From NCBI GenBank assembly GCA_902728285.1, contig CACVBU010000136.1, forward strand, positions 187,955-251,954: a stretch of DNA of 64,000 nucleotides, read 5' to 3'. A program made the position numbers and the translations under genes. The notes under the pieces are model-generated. The model had not been told where the DNA came from. It worked only from the letters and a program-made list of their open reading frames with translations, and did no database searches. Shown here one piece after another: positions 11,980 through 22,260 of this stretch; the first letter of the stretch is position 1; each line of letters starts with the position of its first letter. This stretch comes from Clytia hemisphaerica (lineage: Eukaryota; Cnidaria; Hydrozoa; Leptothecata; Clytiidae).

Positions 11980-12254
11980 TTTTTCTATTTGAAAGAAAAT
12001 TGTTTGTTTTGATATTTGGAAAAAAATGTTTTGTTTTTGTTGTTGTTTGGGTGACTAATTATTTTCGTCCGAAAGTATGTTAATAAATTATAATAATTGA
12101 AATAATTACAAGTTTCAGTCCTAAAGTAGCACCTTCGCCTCCTCCTTCTCCGCCGACTTTTACCCATGCGTTTTGATCACGTGACCAAAATAGAAAAAAT
12201 CTCAACCTCGGGTCTCGCGCAAACCCGATTTCCTGATCATGTATTTCTTCAATT
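11980..12254. other. Unassigned sequence
   Basis: This is AT-rich leader upstream of the transposase remnant, with a pyrimidine stretch CGCCTCCTCCTTCTCCGCC near 12136. Nothing is recognised. Confidence 0.35.
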
Positions 12255-12560
12255 GACATTGCTCTGAGGAAGAGATGAACCAGTCGGCCTGGGTTTAGGA
12301 ATTGGTCTCTTGGAAATATCGGGCGGGTACGTTCATGACTGTGGTTTCTAAAGAGACAAAAGAGTCTAGTAAATTAGAGTTTAACTAACACATAACTCAT
12401 TAATGATTATTCAGGAGATTGACAAATATGAAATCAAAATACCACACCGTTCTTACTCTGAGGTAGAGATGAACCAGCCGGTCTCAGGGCTTAGGGATTG
12501 GTCTCTTCGAAGTATCTGGCGCGTTCTTGACTGTGGTATCTAAAAAGATAAGTGGATGTT
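12255..12560. repeat. ~100-bp duplicated unit
   Basis: A unit beginning CTCTGAGGAAGAGATGAACC at about 12261 recurs, at perhaps 80-85 % similarity, at about 12457. Both copies contain GATTGGTCTCTT-like text and GACTGTGGT. The period is about 195 bases. Confidence 0.7.
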
Positions 12561-12864
12561 GTTGATGTAAAAAAAATTTTCATCCAAATTACAGGCAAAT
12601 TTATCAATAATTATTTCAGAAGTGTGAGAAACCTTATAGGCTAGAGTAATCTGTGTATCTGGCATCTTGATTTTCAATGACCTAATAATTTTTTGCACCA
12701 CAATTTTTGTAATTTTCAAGTGTTTTTTTGGGGTTCACAAAAACCTTGTTTTTTTTGCAGACAAAATATTGAAAATGATACTGTGTCAGCTGTGAGCAGG
12801 CTGATTTTGACCATTAGATGAATTTTTAGGTTTCTTGCACCACTCAGTAAAACCTGCCAGATAA

Positions 12865-15187
12865 TTACTGGCTTGAACAATCTTTGACAATTGAATAATT
12901 CAAATAAGTTGCGAGGTATTTACAATGAGTTTTCATGCTTCGGAATCTTTCATCTGCCAGTTCAAAGTCAATATCACTATCATCAAAGTCTTCCTGGACG
13001 ATATCTTTGACATCTTCAACAGCAACGTGTCCGGATGTATTATTTAATGATGGCAAAACAATATTGGGATTTTGACCAAAAACAATCTCATATGGAGTTT
13101 TCTTTGTACTTCTAACAAATGATGTATTCATTGCAACTGAATTACAATGAAAAATAAGAGTAATAGACATCACAGAATAGGTATATGATAACATGGTGTA
13201 AAAATATTGACATCAAAGAGTGTTATTAATGATCAATTGTTCTCTACAATGCAAGCAACTAGTGATTAATAAAATTGCCATTTGAAGGGACATCAATTCA
13301 GGCCTACGAGGAAAAATTTCAGTCAGAAAAGATTTGTTAAAACTCCTTTGTCTTTTTTGGGATGTGTTATGAAAATTCATACATAACCTCATAAGAAAAC
13401 ACATACACTGAATTTGTGGAAGCCAGGTGTGCCAATTGTCATTTCCAGTTTCAGCTGCTTTGGATGAAATCATCCGTTCTATAGTCGCGTTACCTTGTTC
13501 AACAAGACCTTGTGATTGACTGTGACGAACACCTCCATTGACAATTGAGCAAATACCAGGCCAAATAATTATTGTTGCATGAATAAGGTCATTGACAAAT
13601 TCAGTACCGTTGTCGCTGTGAAGGATGGTTGGTAATCCAAAGTATGCAAATACTTGCGGATTCAACTGATTAACGACAGTTTCAGCATGTTTGGAGTGAA
13701 GGGGGAAGATGACACGAAATTTTGAAAAACAATCAGTAACATGGCCAATAAACTTATAGATACCGGGATGGTCTTGACTGCGTATCAATCAAATCAATCT
13801 GAAAAAGTGTTATAATATAGTATGTAATATAGTATGTAAAAATGCTTCTAAGTTCTTGAAGTTTGTGGCTACTGAATTTTTTTTTCATTAAACTGACGTA
13901 AGAATATAATTTTAATTGTACAGTTGTACAAAATTGCTTCTAATGTATTTGTGTTAAAAGTGGGCCTATTTATAAGTCATTCATATTTGGGTCACACAAT
14001 AAAGAAAGACATTCTACCCACAAAAACCAATTAGATTCCAGTCTTTTATTAATGAGGTTCACTATTACTGGCAAAGTTTCTTACTTGAAGTCTCTCCAGG
14101 AAACCTTTAGGAATTATTGGCCTCATTGGTGCCTTATTAAATTGAGTAGCTGCCAAGTTACATATAGAACAGCGTTGAATCCAAGCAGACACAACATCAC
14201 GGGATATGTTACCATAAGATTTTTTTTATCTAGAAACCATGAGCAATATTAAAACAGATTTAAGCTTACAAATTCTTATTGTATTGTAAATAGTGAACGT
14301 TTTTGGATTAAAGTTTTTACATTTAAAAGTAGATAAATTTGATACAGAAATTTGACTAATTTTGTTTGAGACTGCAAAATTTCTTTGTCTAAATAATACT
14401 GGTTGTTATTAAATCAATGTTAAGGTAATAAAACTTGTCAACCCAAATAAAACAATTGGCAAACCTCTTTGTAGGTTTTAACAACTCCAGAATGAAGTGT
14501 CGATTCGCAGTGTTTTGCCCTGATGATTTCATAGGCTTCCTCAGCTTTGGCAATAATCTTGTAACGATCCATAAATTCTTGACTTAATGGGTTACACTTT
14601 TCCTTGAAAATAGGAGTGTATTTTAAATTTGGAATTCATAAAGCTTTGTTCTATGGGAAGAATGCTAGGAAAATATCGCTCAGTTAGTTATGCATAATAT
14701 AAAAGAATTCCTCAAAATATAGACTTGATAAATGCCGTAGTATGTAAATAATTTTACATTGTACAATTGTACAACTAAGATTACCTTCATATTTTACCTA
14801 AGCAATGTACAGTAATTATTCAATCATTTTTAAAAGTGTAGATCCGATACAAATAAGATCGAAAATCCTAAAAACATTTGATTTTCATGTAAATAATTTT
14901 GAAATTCGTTATAAGTGAACTTACTCTATTATTGTCTTCACCTTTTCCAGTATCTTTATACAGCTTATTTTCAAAAAATGGTTTGATTGTTATTACCATG
15001 AACCCGTTACTTTTTATCCTTCTTTTTATTTTTCTTGAAATTTGAAGATCTTCCCCATTTTTTTCAGCAACCAAGCGGCCACTATATTGCTGTACTCTTC
15101 TCTCGTCAAGAGTGTGGAATTATTTTTCAAATTTTCTTGTAGCCATTCACTAAAAAGATTTTGATGTCTCTCTAGATCCGATTCCAT
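12865..15187 (-). pseudogene. KRBA2-like DDE integrase gene, five exons, frameshifted
   Basis: Minus-strand exons can be laid out as about 15187-14925 (start MESDLERHQNLF), 14602-14465, 14219-14085, 13799-13407 and 13136-12865, most with AG acceptors and GT donors. The third exon carries the integrase zinc-finger end (CSICN). The fourth carries the catalytic residues: D in HVTDCFSKF, D in HSDNGTEF and E in QGLVEQGN, about 37 residues after the second D. The fifth carries STKKTPYEIVFGQNP. This order matches KRAB-A domain-containing protein 2-like (KRBA2) integrases, which belong to the retroviral-integrase/Ginger-type group and are common in invertebrate genomes as transposons. Frame breaks near 15075, 14222 (in an A run) and 13785 argue for a pseudogene. 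The 4-5 splice joins a continuous frame, so the introns are original. No terminal repeats were found. Confidence 0.75.
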
Positions 15188-15574
15188 GACCTTGTGCTAG
15201 AACATAAAAATATGAATTATTTATAAATAAGAATCAAATTAAATTTACAGGATAACTTTGAAAATATCTCATTGCTCTAATTTAAAGAAGTTTTCGATTA
15301 GAAACATTCATTCATGGGCGTGTGCGGACCAATCCTTAGTAAAAAATCGCCTGCATATGTAGGAAAATTTCAAACCCGTCTTCGTTTCCCATTCTTTGAT
15401 CAAAAGGTACACAATATAAGAAGACAAAAATATTTTATAACTTCAGGCTGTAAGCACTAACTGATGAGCGCAAACCCTGGTGAGCATAAACAACGCCACT
15501 GTTGAATAAATCTTTAACAGCACAAAAAGACTGAAATCATGGAGTTAAAATTTCTTAAGGGGCTAGAGATAAAC
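15188..15574. other. Unassigned sequence
   Basis: No gene or repeat is recognised between the integrase remnant and the MITE that follows. Confidence 0.35.
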
Positions 15575-15864
15575 CCAGGGGATGCCAACTGAACCCTATC
15601 GAACCGGTTTTCTTAATTGAACCATCGAACTTAATCAAAGGATATGTGTTCGATTACACTGAACCGAATCGAACTACGATCAAACCTATTGTTATCGAAC
15701 TACTATTGAACCTATCGAACCTATTGAACTATAATCGAATTGCGATAGAAAATTAACAGATCAATCGAACAATCATTGAAACTTTACTGAAATTTCTTGG
15801 TCCAATTTTTGTCAGACGAGTTTGATTAGTTCGGTAATCAAACAGCTTGATTGGCATCCCCTGG
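15575..15864. mobile_element. hAT-like MITE with ATCGAAC repeats
   Basis: The ends are CAGGGGATGCCAA and its complement TTGGCATCCCCTG. CAGGG termini are usual for hAT elements. The interior carries about ten copies of ATCGAAC or close variants in one orientation. I could not find an 8-bp target duplication. There is no coding sequence. Confidence 0.65.
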
Positions 15865-17200
15865 TGCCTGGACAAACTCTATAGGATGGGAAATGAAACC
15901 CGTTTTTGCTAAAGAAAACAGATATGATGGATCCTTGCTATAACAATTATTAAGTCACCAGACCGACTAGACAGTAGACTTTCATTTTGGTATACTGTTA
16001 CTGCCTCAATTATATATATCAAAGTTCGGCCCATACATTACATATCAAATGTTCCTTGAATTCAAAGGATGATATAAAGACCAACTATAGTCCATACCAC
16101 CTCTTCCTAGTTTCCATGTATGAATGAGGACGGATCCAAACAACCAAACAAGCACACTCATATTACGTTACATATTTCACATCCAACCAACACAGCAATT
16201 GAAAATGATGAGTAGGATAGGAACAGTGATGTTAATGATAATGATGCATCATAACATAGCCAACCATCATCAATCAGGTTGTAAATTATGTACAAGCTCG
16301 AAAATATGACAAATCTGCTGTTTGTTATGTAACACCACTGATTATACACAAAATCATGCTATAAGATAAACTGGTGTTCAAAAGGTCAAAACTTTCCAGC
16401 CTGTCCTCTATCTATGTCATCTGTGTCTTCTTTTTTCCATTATAAAATAACTGGAGCTCCAAAACAACTTTCACTTTCGATTTACTTGGCATCTACGGTG
16501 GAGTTCTTCAGCTGATCGGAGTTGAACAATATAGTATCCCGAGCCGTACTCCGGGCTATCCAAAGCCGGGCATCGAATGATGTCCTACTCCGGTTGGAAC
16601 ACAGCAATATAATCTTTTTGAAAAACTTTTGACACTATTTTTAGAATAATAACATATCATAAAAATCAATAATTCTGACACTTTTAATATCTCACGATAA
16701 CCTGAAACAGGTTTTCAAGCCGTACCAAAAGTTTTAGTCAACATAAGATGCAGTTCCTGGTTAGTTTAAAGAAACTCCAAAGATTCTCCCTCTCATCACT
16801 CTCAATGTCATTACTGTCAGGCTGCTGTGTCTGACAGCCTGACCCTCTTCAACAGACTCACTGCTACAAAAAACAACCTGTCCTGACTGTCAGCATGTAA
16901 CGTACCAGCCAAGCACAGGAAAATTACACGTACGCATAGAAAATTAAATAGATAGACCTTTTGCTAGTTAAGATGTCATGTTGAAATAATTAAGTATTTC
17001 AGTCTGTCATGAAAAATGTAACATCTGACATGCACAAATTTAATTTGTGAAAAATTGAAATTTGCAGAATTTAGTGCTGTGATAAGACAGCGCTGATAGA
17101 AAATCCAGAATTTATATGGTGACAGAATAGTTTTTGAGTACTCGTATTCATAATTTTAGAAAAATGCAGTATTTTTATCGTAAGAAGAGAATTATTGTAA
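15865..17200. other. Unassigned sequence
   Basis: No gene is recognised. A more GC-rich patch at about 16520-16600 contains CCGAGCCGTACTCCGGG. ORFs at 16124-16349 are chance frames on opposite strands. Confidence 0.35.
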
Positions 17201-17204
17201 ATTT

Positions 17205-17830
17205 TGACATTTTTCTATAGATTGTGGCTATGTGCTGAAGAATTTTCTCGTCACACCAAAAATGCTGAAAAATTAACCTTACACTTTAAGATTTATGGCT
17301 AAATTTTTCTTGCCACACTTATCTTACTATAATATTATAATTATGTAAATCAAAGTTACCTATACGAGAGATTTTTGTTGTCAAACTGAGAATTTTCACC
17401 GTAATATAAATCTGACAAATTTTCATCTACGTACAACTATAATTTTGGGGAAATCCCACTTGTTCGACAGTTATTAGTTCGACACCCATTTGTTCCACAA
17501 CCCACTTGTTCGACATCCAATTTGACAAGAATTTGTTGAACAAGTGAGCTGTGGAAAAAATGGGTTGTTGAACATGTGACATATCACCCATTTTTCTGTA
17601 AATTGTAAGTATGTGTGAACTTAAAAATTAACTTCACACTTGAAGATTTATGGCTAATTTTTTTTAGAGTTTTCTTGCGACACTAATCTGGCAATTTAAA
17701 AATATGTAAATGTTTTAAGTGATAGTACAGTACATTTGAGAAATTTTCGTTGCCAAACTGAGAATTCTTAATTTTCTCCATAAATTCTGCTATATTCCCT
17801 CTACGTAAGTATAAGTTTTGGAAAAATTAC
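17205..17830. repeat. Diverged ~380-bp duplication around a small inverted repeat
   Basis: Text such as AAGATTTATGGCTAA, TTGCCAAACTGAGAATT and CTACGTA occurs in the same order at about 17205-17450 and 17585-17830, at perhaps 75 % similarity. Between them, 17455-17582 contains CCACTTGTTCGACA and near-complements (TTGTTGAACAAGTG), which can fold into a hairpin. Confidence 0.6.
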
Positions 17831-18162
17831 TAGAATTGAGTAAAACATGCATGGTGAAAAAATTTAATCATTTTTAAATGTCGTAAGAAGGCTTTTAATA
17901 TTTCATTATTTGAAAGAAAATGTTTTTTGGAGAAATTTAATTGTCAGTGCTGTATTACCATAACTTTATTTCTACTCAAAACTGTGTAATTTTATCATAG
18001 GGATAGATACGGTACGTATTCAACCCAAAATCAAGGGATAACCAGGTAGATATTCACAAAAGTTTGTTGCACTTCCAATACGTACGGCATTGTGTCAATC
18101 AATATTGATCCAATGGGGAGGGGGACAAACAAAAGCAAACAAAAATGGGGGTAAATGTTACA
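17831..18162. other. Unassigned sequence
   Basis: AT-rich, nothing recognised. Confidence 0.35.
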
Positions 18163-19175
18163 TTAGTTTTCTTTGTTAGTGTACTTAGTCACACCAGTAA
18201 CCATTTCGTTTTGAACAGTAATGGTAAAATCCTTTTGAAGTAAAATTACCTTTGTTCCACCAATTTTATCAGCAATATCTTTTTCTATGAAAAAGTCCTC
18301 AATATTTTTCGTGCTAAGATCTTCGCATGTAAAAACCATCCTTTGCGGGGAATTGTTTGAGCAGACATTTTGTGGCAAAATTCGCAAGTGTAAATACCAT
18401 TTTGATCAATAATTTCAGGTGATATTACTCAGACATTTCACCTCGTCAATTTTATCAATGGATTGAACTGATACATTCTTTGGGTTATCTTGACTTGTGG
18501 CACTTGCTTTGAATTTTAAAGAGGTAGTTTCCATTATTGATGAGCATAAATTCCATTCCAATTGCCTTCTCTGTGCAAAACTAGTAACCTTTACGTTAAA
18601 AGTGATATACTATTTATTTTTCTCAACTGCCAAGGCGTTGAATGATACCAACTGAATGGAATTGGAGTTATCGTTGATCGTATACAAATGAAGTGTGGAT
18701 TTGGTAGTTTTTTTTACATCAATGTTTATAATCTTTCCCTTGACAGATGTGAATGAATCGGTTTCTAAATTGAAAATCACACTTTCAATGCTTTCCATTG
18801 ATTCATGTTTTTGGGCAAATGGTTCGGCCAATTTGAGATTTTCAACCACTTTAGTATCAGCATCCAGTTTGAATTCTGATTCTTTTGATATTACATTAGC
18901 CATTGTAATTGCTTTAGTGTTATCATCATTAGATTCCAATAATTTTGAATGCAGTGGTATGAAAAAAGAAACACCACGTTTACTTTCATTCTCGGTAACG
19001 GCAGCAATTTCGAACTATTTTGTGGATCCAGTTCTATTTTTTTGGGAGAAGTTATGACGTTACTAAGATTTTTAATTTGAAACGTCACAGTTTCTCTGTC
19101 AAGTTTTTGTTTTTTGTTGGTGTACTCATTTTTAAATCTAAAATGAATAACAATTGAATGATAATGACAGTCCAT
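18163..19175 (-). pseudogene. Unrecognised broken gene with a possible OB-fold
   Basis: Minus-strand segments at 19175-18891, 19013-18610 and about 18430-18163 have protein-like, lysine- and acid-rich composition and follow on from one another across frame changes or short introns. The middle one contains VKGKIINIDVKK, then LHLYTINDNSNSIQLVSFN, the rhythm of a single-strand-DNA-binding OB-fold of the RPA type. The last has a YTCEFCHK zinc-ribbon-like CX2C, which in RPA-like proteins follows OB-folds, but it is in another frame. The gene diverges from the plus ORF at 19323 across a ~150-base gap. It could be a transposon-borne RPA-like gene, as some Helitrons carry, or a host pseudogene. No firm family is assigned. 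Confidence 0.35.
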
Positions 19176-19322
19176 GAAAAACAGTATTCAGCTTATACTT
19201 TAATGTGATAAACATTCGCGAGGATTACTTCCTCTCTCTATAAGGTAGAGTACCAAAACTTTCCCCGATTTCTTGTATACCGGTAGTTTTACAATTCGGG
19301 TTATATTTCTGCACCTGTTAAA

Positions 19323-19497
19323 ATGACCAAGATGGAAATATTACACACTTTACTTGTCCTTTCCGAGAAAAAGGCAGATGCACAAAAGAGGAAAGAGGAG
19401 GAAATGCTGAAGCAAAATTGTGCCTGTTTTAGCCAATCAACTATGATGAAGCTGTATGGAACAAAGCCAAAAGGTGACTCTTTTGATTTTTTCTTAC
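19323..19497 (+). other. Candidate first exon interrupted by an LTR element
   Basis: An ORF opens with MTKMEILHTLLVLSEKKADA and a lysine/glutamate-rich helix, then CACFSQSTMMKLYGTKPK, and runs straight into the 5' LTR at 19498. A weak donor-like AAAAG/GTGACT lies at about 19470. The product is not recognised. The retrotransposon sits in or just behind this exon. Confidence 0.3.
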
Positions 19498-19645
19498 TGT
19501 TATGTCTATTTGTTAATGTACGCGAACGGTATTATATTTAGTAGCGTACGCGTATAGGATTGTATATAGTATATCGAAGGAGCTAGAATATTCCAAGATG
19601 GCGTCATGAAAGCACATGCTTTTACTCTTATTTCTGAACATAACA
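19498..19645 (+). repeat. 5' LTR
   Basis: It begins TGTTATGTCTATTTGTTAAT and ends CTGAACATAACA. It contains TATATAGTATAT (about 19563-19574), a possible TATA region, and CCAAGATGGCGTCATG (about 19593-19608), which matches the YY1 core AAGATGGCG and may drive initiation. It differs from the 3' LTR by one inserted A and two substitutions. Confidence 0.93.
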
Positions 19646-19647
19646 TT

Positions 19648-19665
19648 TGGCGCTGCTAGAGCAGG
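19648..19665 (+). other. Primer-binding site
   Basis: TGGCGCTGCTAGAGCAGG starts two bases after the LTR. TGG pairs with the tRNA CCA end, and the next C fits a G discriminator, as in tRNA-Ser. The extent of pairing with this species' tRNA-Ser cannot be checked here. Confidence 0.6.
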
Positions 19666-19729
19666 ATTTTCGCTGCTATTCTTCTTCTACTGCCATACGA
19701 TCCAGATTGGATGTTTATATTTCTTCGAG

Positions 19730-21679
19730 ATGGCAAAAGCAATTGATATTTCGGCACCAAAAGGCTTCAATATCCATGGTGACCCTACGAATCTGGGTGC
19801 CAACTGGAAAAAATGGAAACAAAGTTTTGAGGTTTACCTTATTGCTGCTGGTATTAATGATGACAATCAAAAGAAAGCTTTGTTATTACATTGCGCTGGT
19901 GAAGCCATGATAGAACTGCATAACACTTTACCAGAAATTGAGATACCAAATAACCCTACAGAATACACAAAAACTGTTAAAAAGTTGGACAACCATTTTA
20001 TACCAAAACAAAACAAGCGATATGAACGTCATGTATTTCGGTCTTGTTCACAGAATAACACTGAATCAACTGGACAATATGTGTCAAGGCTCCGACAGCT
20101 TGCTTCAACATGTGAGTTTCATGATACGCAGGATGAAATCGTCGACCAAGTAATCGGTGGATGCAACTCAAAGAAATTGAGAAAACGATTATTGAAAGAA
20201 CATAACCTATCTTTAGACAAATTGTTAGAAATTGCTCTTGTCTTAGAAACCGCTGATCACCAATCCGTCAAATATGACACTGACAAACCGCATCAACATA
20301 ATAAACCTGTTGAGGAGGAATCCGATGATGGCGATGGAGACAACGTCAACAGAATTTCTGACCGTCGACCACCACGTTATCCTAAAAGTAGAATATCGAA
20401 AACACCACATACTACCAGAAAACTAACATGTTATCGTTGTGGAAGTGATCACTTAGCATCTGAATGCAGAATCGCCAAAGACAAGACATGTTTCAATTGT
20501 GGAAAAAAGGGACACTTAAAAACAGTATGTCAGTCAAAACAAAACCCTAACCAGCAAGATAACCCAACGATACGTTACATCGCAGTTGAAGATTCATCCT
20601 CTGATGATGAATTCGTATTAGCAATTGACAACCCATCGCATTCCGCAAATAAACGTCATCGTATCTTTCCAATCAAAATGAATAACATTACAGTTGAAAT
20701 GTTGATTGATAGTGGAAGCGATTTAAACATTATCAGTCAAGAAACTCTAACCAAAATGAACTTTGAACCCAAACGTTTTCCATACAAGGGGCAAGCTAAA
20801 TCGTTTAATGCTCCAATTCCATTTGAAGAATGTTGTTATGTAAAAATCAGGGCAGGGAACTCTGAAATAAATGCCCGATTTATCATCAATCCTCACCCAT
20901 CTGTTACTATCCTTGGATATGACTCGTCAATTGAATTGAACCTACTTCGTGTCGGACCTGATCCAGTTGCAACAACTACCACTACAGAAAGAGTTAATAA
21001 CATTACTGCTAATTCTTCAAAGATGAATGACATTATTACCGAATATAGTGATCGATTTCAAGGCTTGGGTAAATTAAAAGGTGTTTCATTGAACATTAAG
21101 ACTGACCCATCTATTCAACCAGTTGCACAGAAACCTCGACGGCTTCCAATATTAATGCGAAAGGAAGTGGACACAGAACTAGATCGTCTTCTCGAGTTAG
21201 GTGTAATTGAACCAGTATCAGATCCACCATCATGGGTCAATCCAATCGTACCTGTCCCAAAGCCGAACTCTAGCAATATACGTTTGTGTGTGGACATGAG
21301 AGCTGCTAACACTGCTATCATACGGGAACCATATCAAATCCCAACTCTTGATGAATTATTGCACGAATTCAACGGCTGTAAACTGTTCACCAAACTTGAT
21401 CTAAACAAAGGTTATCATCAAATCGAACTAGATAAAGCGAGCAGAGAACTTACAGCATTTGCTACTCATCGTGGTATATTTCGGTACACTCGCCTTCTTT
21501 TCGGAATGTCATCTGCAGCAGAGATCTACCAACGTGAAATTGAATTAGCACTCACTGGTCTCCCAGGAGTTAAAAACATTTCAGATGACATTATTATTGG
21601 CGGCAGAACTGAAGAAGAGCTAATTTCAAGAACAGAGGCAGTATTCGAAGAGACTGCGCACCAAAAATCTTACAGTTAA
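19730..21679 (+). CDS. Retrotransposon gag-protease-RT (5' part of gag-pol)
   Basis: The start chosen is MAKAIDISAPKGF at 19730, just after the primer site; the frame is open upstream without a better Met. Residues 1-230 are a Gag-like region. Zinc knuckles follow at about residue 234 (CYRCGSDHLASEC, CX2CX3HX4C) and 254 (CFNCGKKGHLKTVC, CX2CX4HX4C), then protease with DSGSD near 327. Reverse transcriptase has LCVDMRAAN near 520, FTKLDLNKGYHQIELD, and SDD at 618-620 as the catalytic pair. The frame ends early because of a one-base insertion near 21650, so RT is cut before its thumb region. In Mag elements gag and pol usually form one reading frame, as here. Confidence 0.92.
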   Translation: MAKAIDISAPKGFNIHGDPTNLGANWKKWKQSFEVYLIAAGINDDNQKKALLLHCAGEAMIELHNTLPEIEIPNNPTEYTKTVKKLDNHFIPKQNKRYERHVFRSCSQNNTESTGQYVSRLRQLASTCEFHDTQDEIVDQVIGGCNSKKLRKRLLKEHNLSLDKLLEIALVLETADHQSVKYDTDKPHQHNKPVEEESDDGDGDNVNRISDRRPPRYPKSRISKTPHTTRKLTCYRCGSDHLASECRIAKDKTCFNCGKKGHLKTVCQSKQNPNQQDNPTIRYIAVEDSSSDDEFVLAIDNPSHSANKRHRIFPIKMNNITVEMLIDSGSDLNIISQETLTKMNFEPKRFPYKGQAKSFNAPIPFEECCYVKIRAGNSEINARFIINPHPSVTILGYDSSIELNLLRVGPDPVATTTTTERVNNITANSSKMNDIITEYSDRFQGLGKLKGVSLNIKTDPSIQPVAQKPRRLPILMRKEVDTELDRLLELGVIEPVSDPPSWVNPIVPVPKPNSSNIRLCVDMRAANTAIIREPYQIPTLDELLHEFNGCKLFTKLDLNKGYHQIELDKASRELTAFATHRGIFRYTRLLFGMSSAAEIYQREIELALTGLPGVKNISDDIIIGGRTEEELISRTEAVFEETAHQKSYS

Positions 21680-22260
21680 CCCAAAAAAGTGTAACTTTCT
21701 AAAAACAGAACTGCTTTACATGGGACACAAATTATCCCAATTTGGTGTATCACCAGATGAAGAAAAAGTTCGATCCATCGTTAACCTCCTACCTCCAACA
21801 AACATAAAAGAACTTCGAAGCTTCTTGGGATGATTACGTACTGTTCCAAATTTCTCCCAAATTTTGCTACCGTCACCGAGCCACTGAGAAATCTACTAAA
21901 AAAGGACGTTCCATGGGAATGGACCTCCGTTCATCAAAGTACATTCGACAGTTTGAAGGAACTTTTACTTGACAGTGAAACACTTGCTTACTTTGATGTG
22001 AATGCAGAGACAGAAATATCAACTGATGCTTCTTGTGTTGGTCTTGGTGCAGTCCTCATGCAGAAACAGAAGAATGGGACATGGAGACCAGTCAGCTATG
22101 CAAGTAGATCATTATCACCAGTGGAGAGAAGATATAGCCCACTAGAACGTGAGTGTCTTGCAGTTACTTATGCCCTCGAACGTTTTCGATTATACCTCTA
22201 CGGACTTTATTTTACTATTAAAACTGATCACAAACCACTGGTACCCATTTCTCATCCCCA
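21656..22260 (+). pseudogene. Retrotransposon RT end and RNase H, frameshifted
   Basis: RT continues in another frame over about 21656-21829 (YMGHKLSQFGVSP, IKELRSFLG). It then returns to the first frame after a one-base loss near 21829. RNase H follows, with STDASCVGLGAVL (first catalytic Asp), YSPLERECLAVTYALERF (Glu) and KTDHKPL (Asp). A third shift near 22255 separates it from the integrase frame. Confidence 0.9.
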
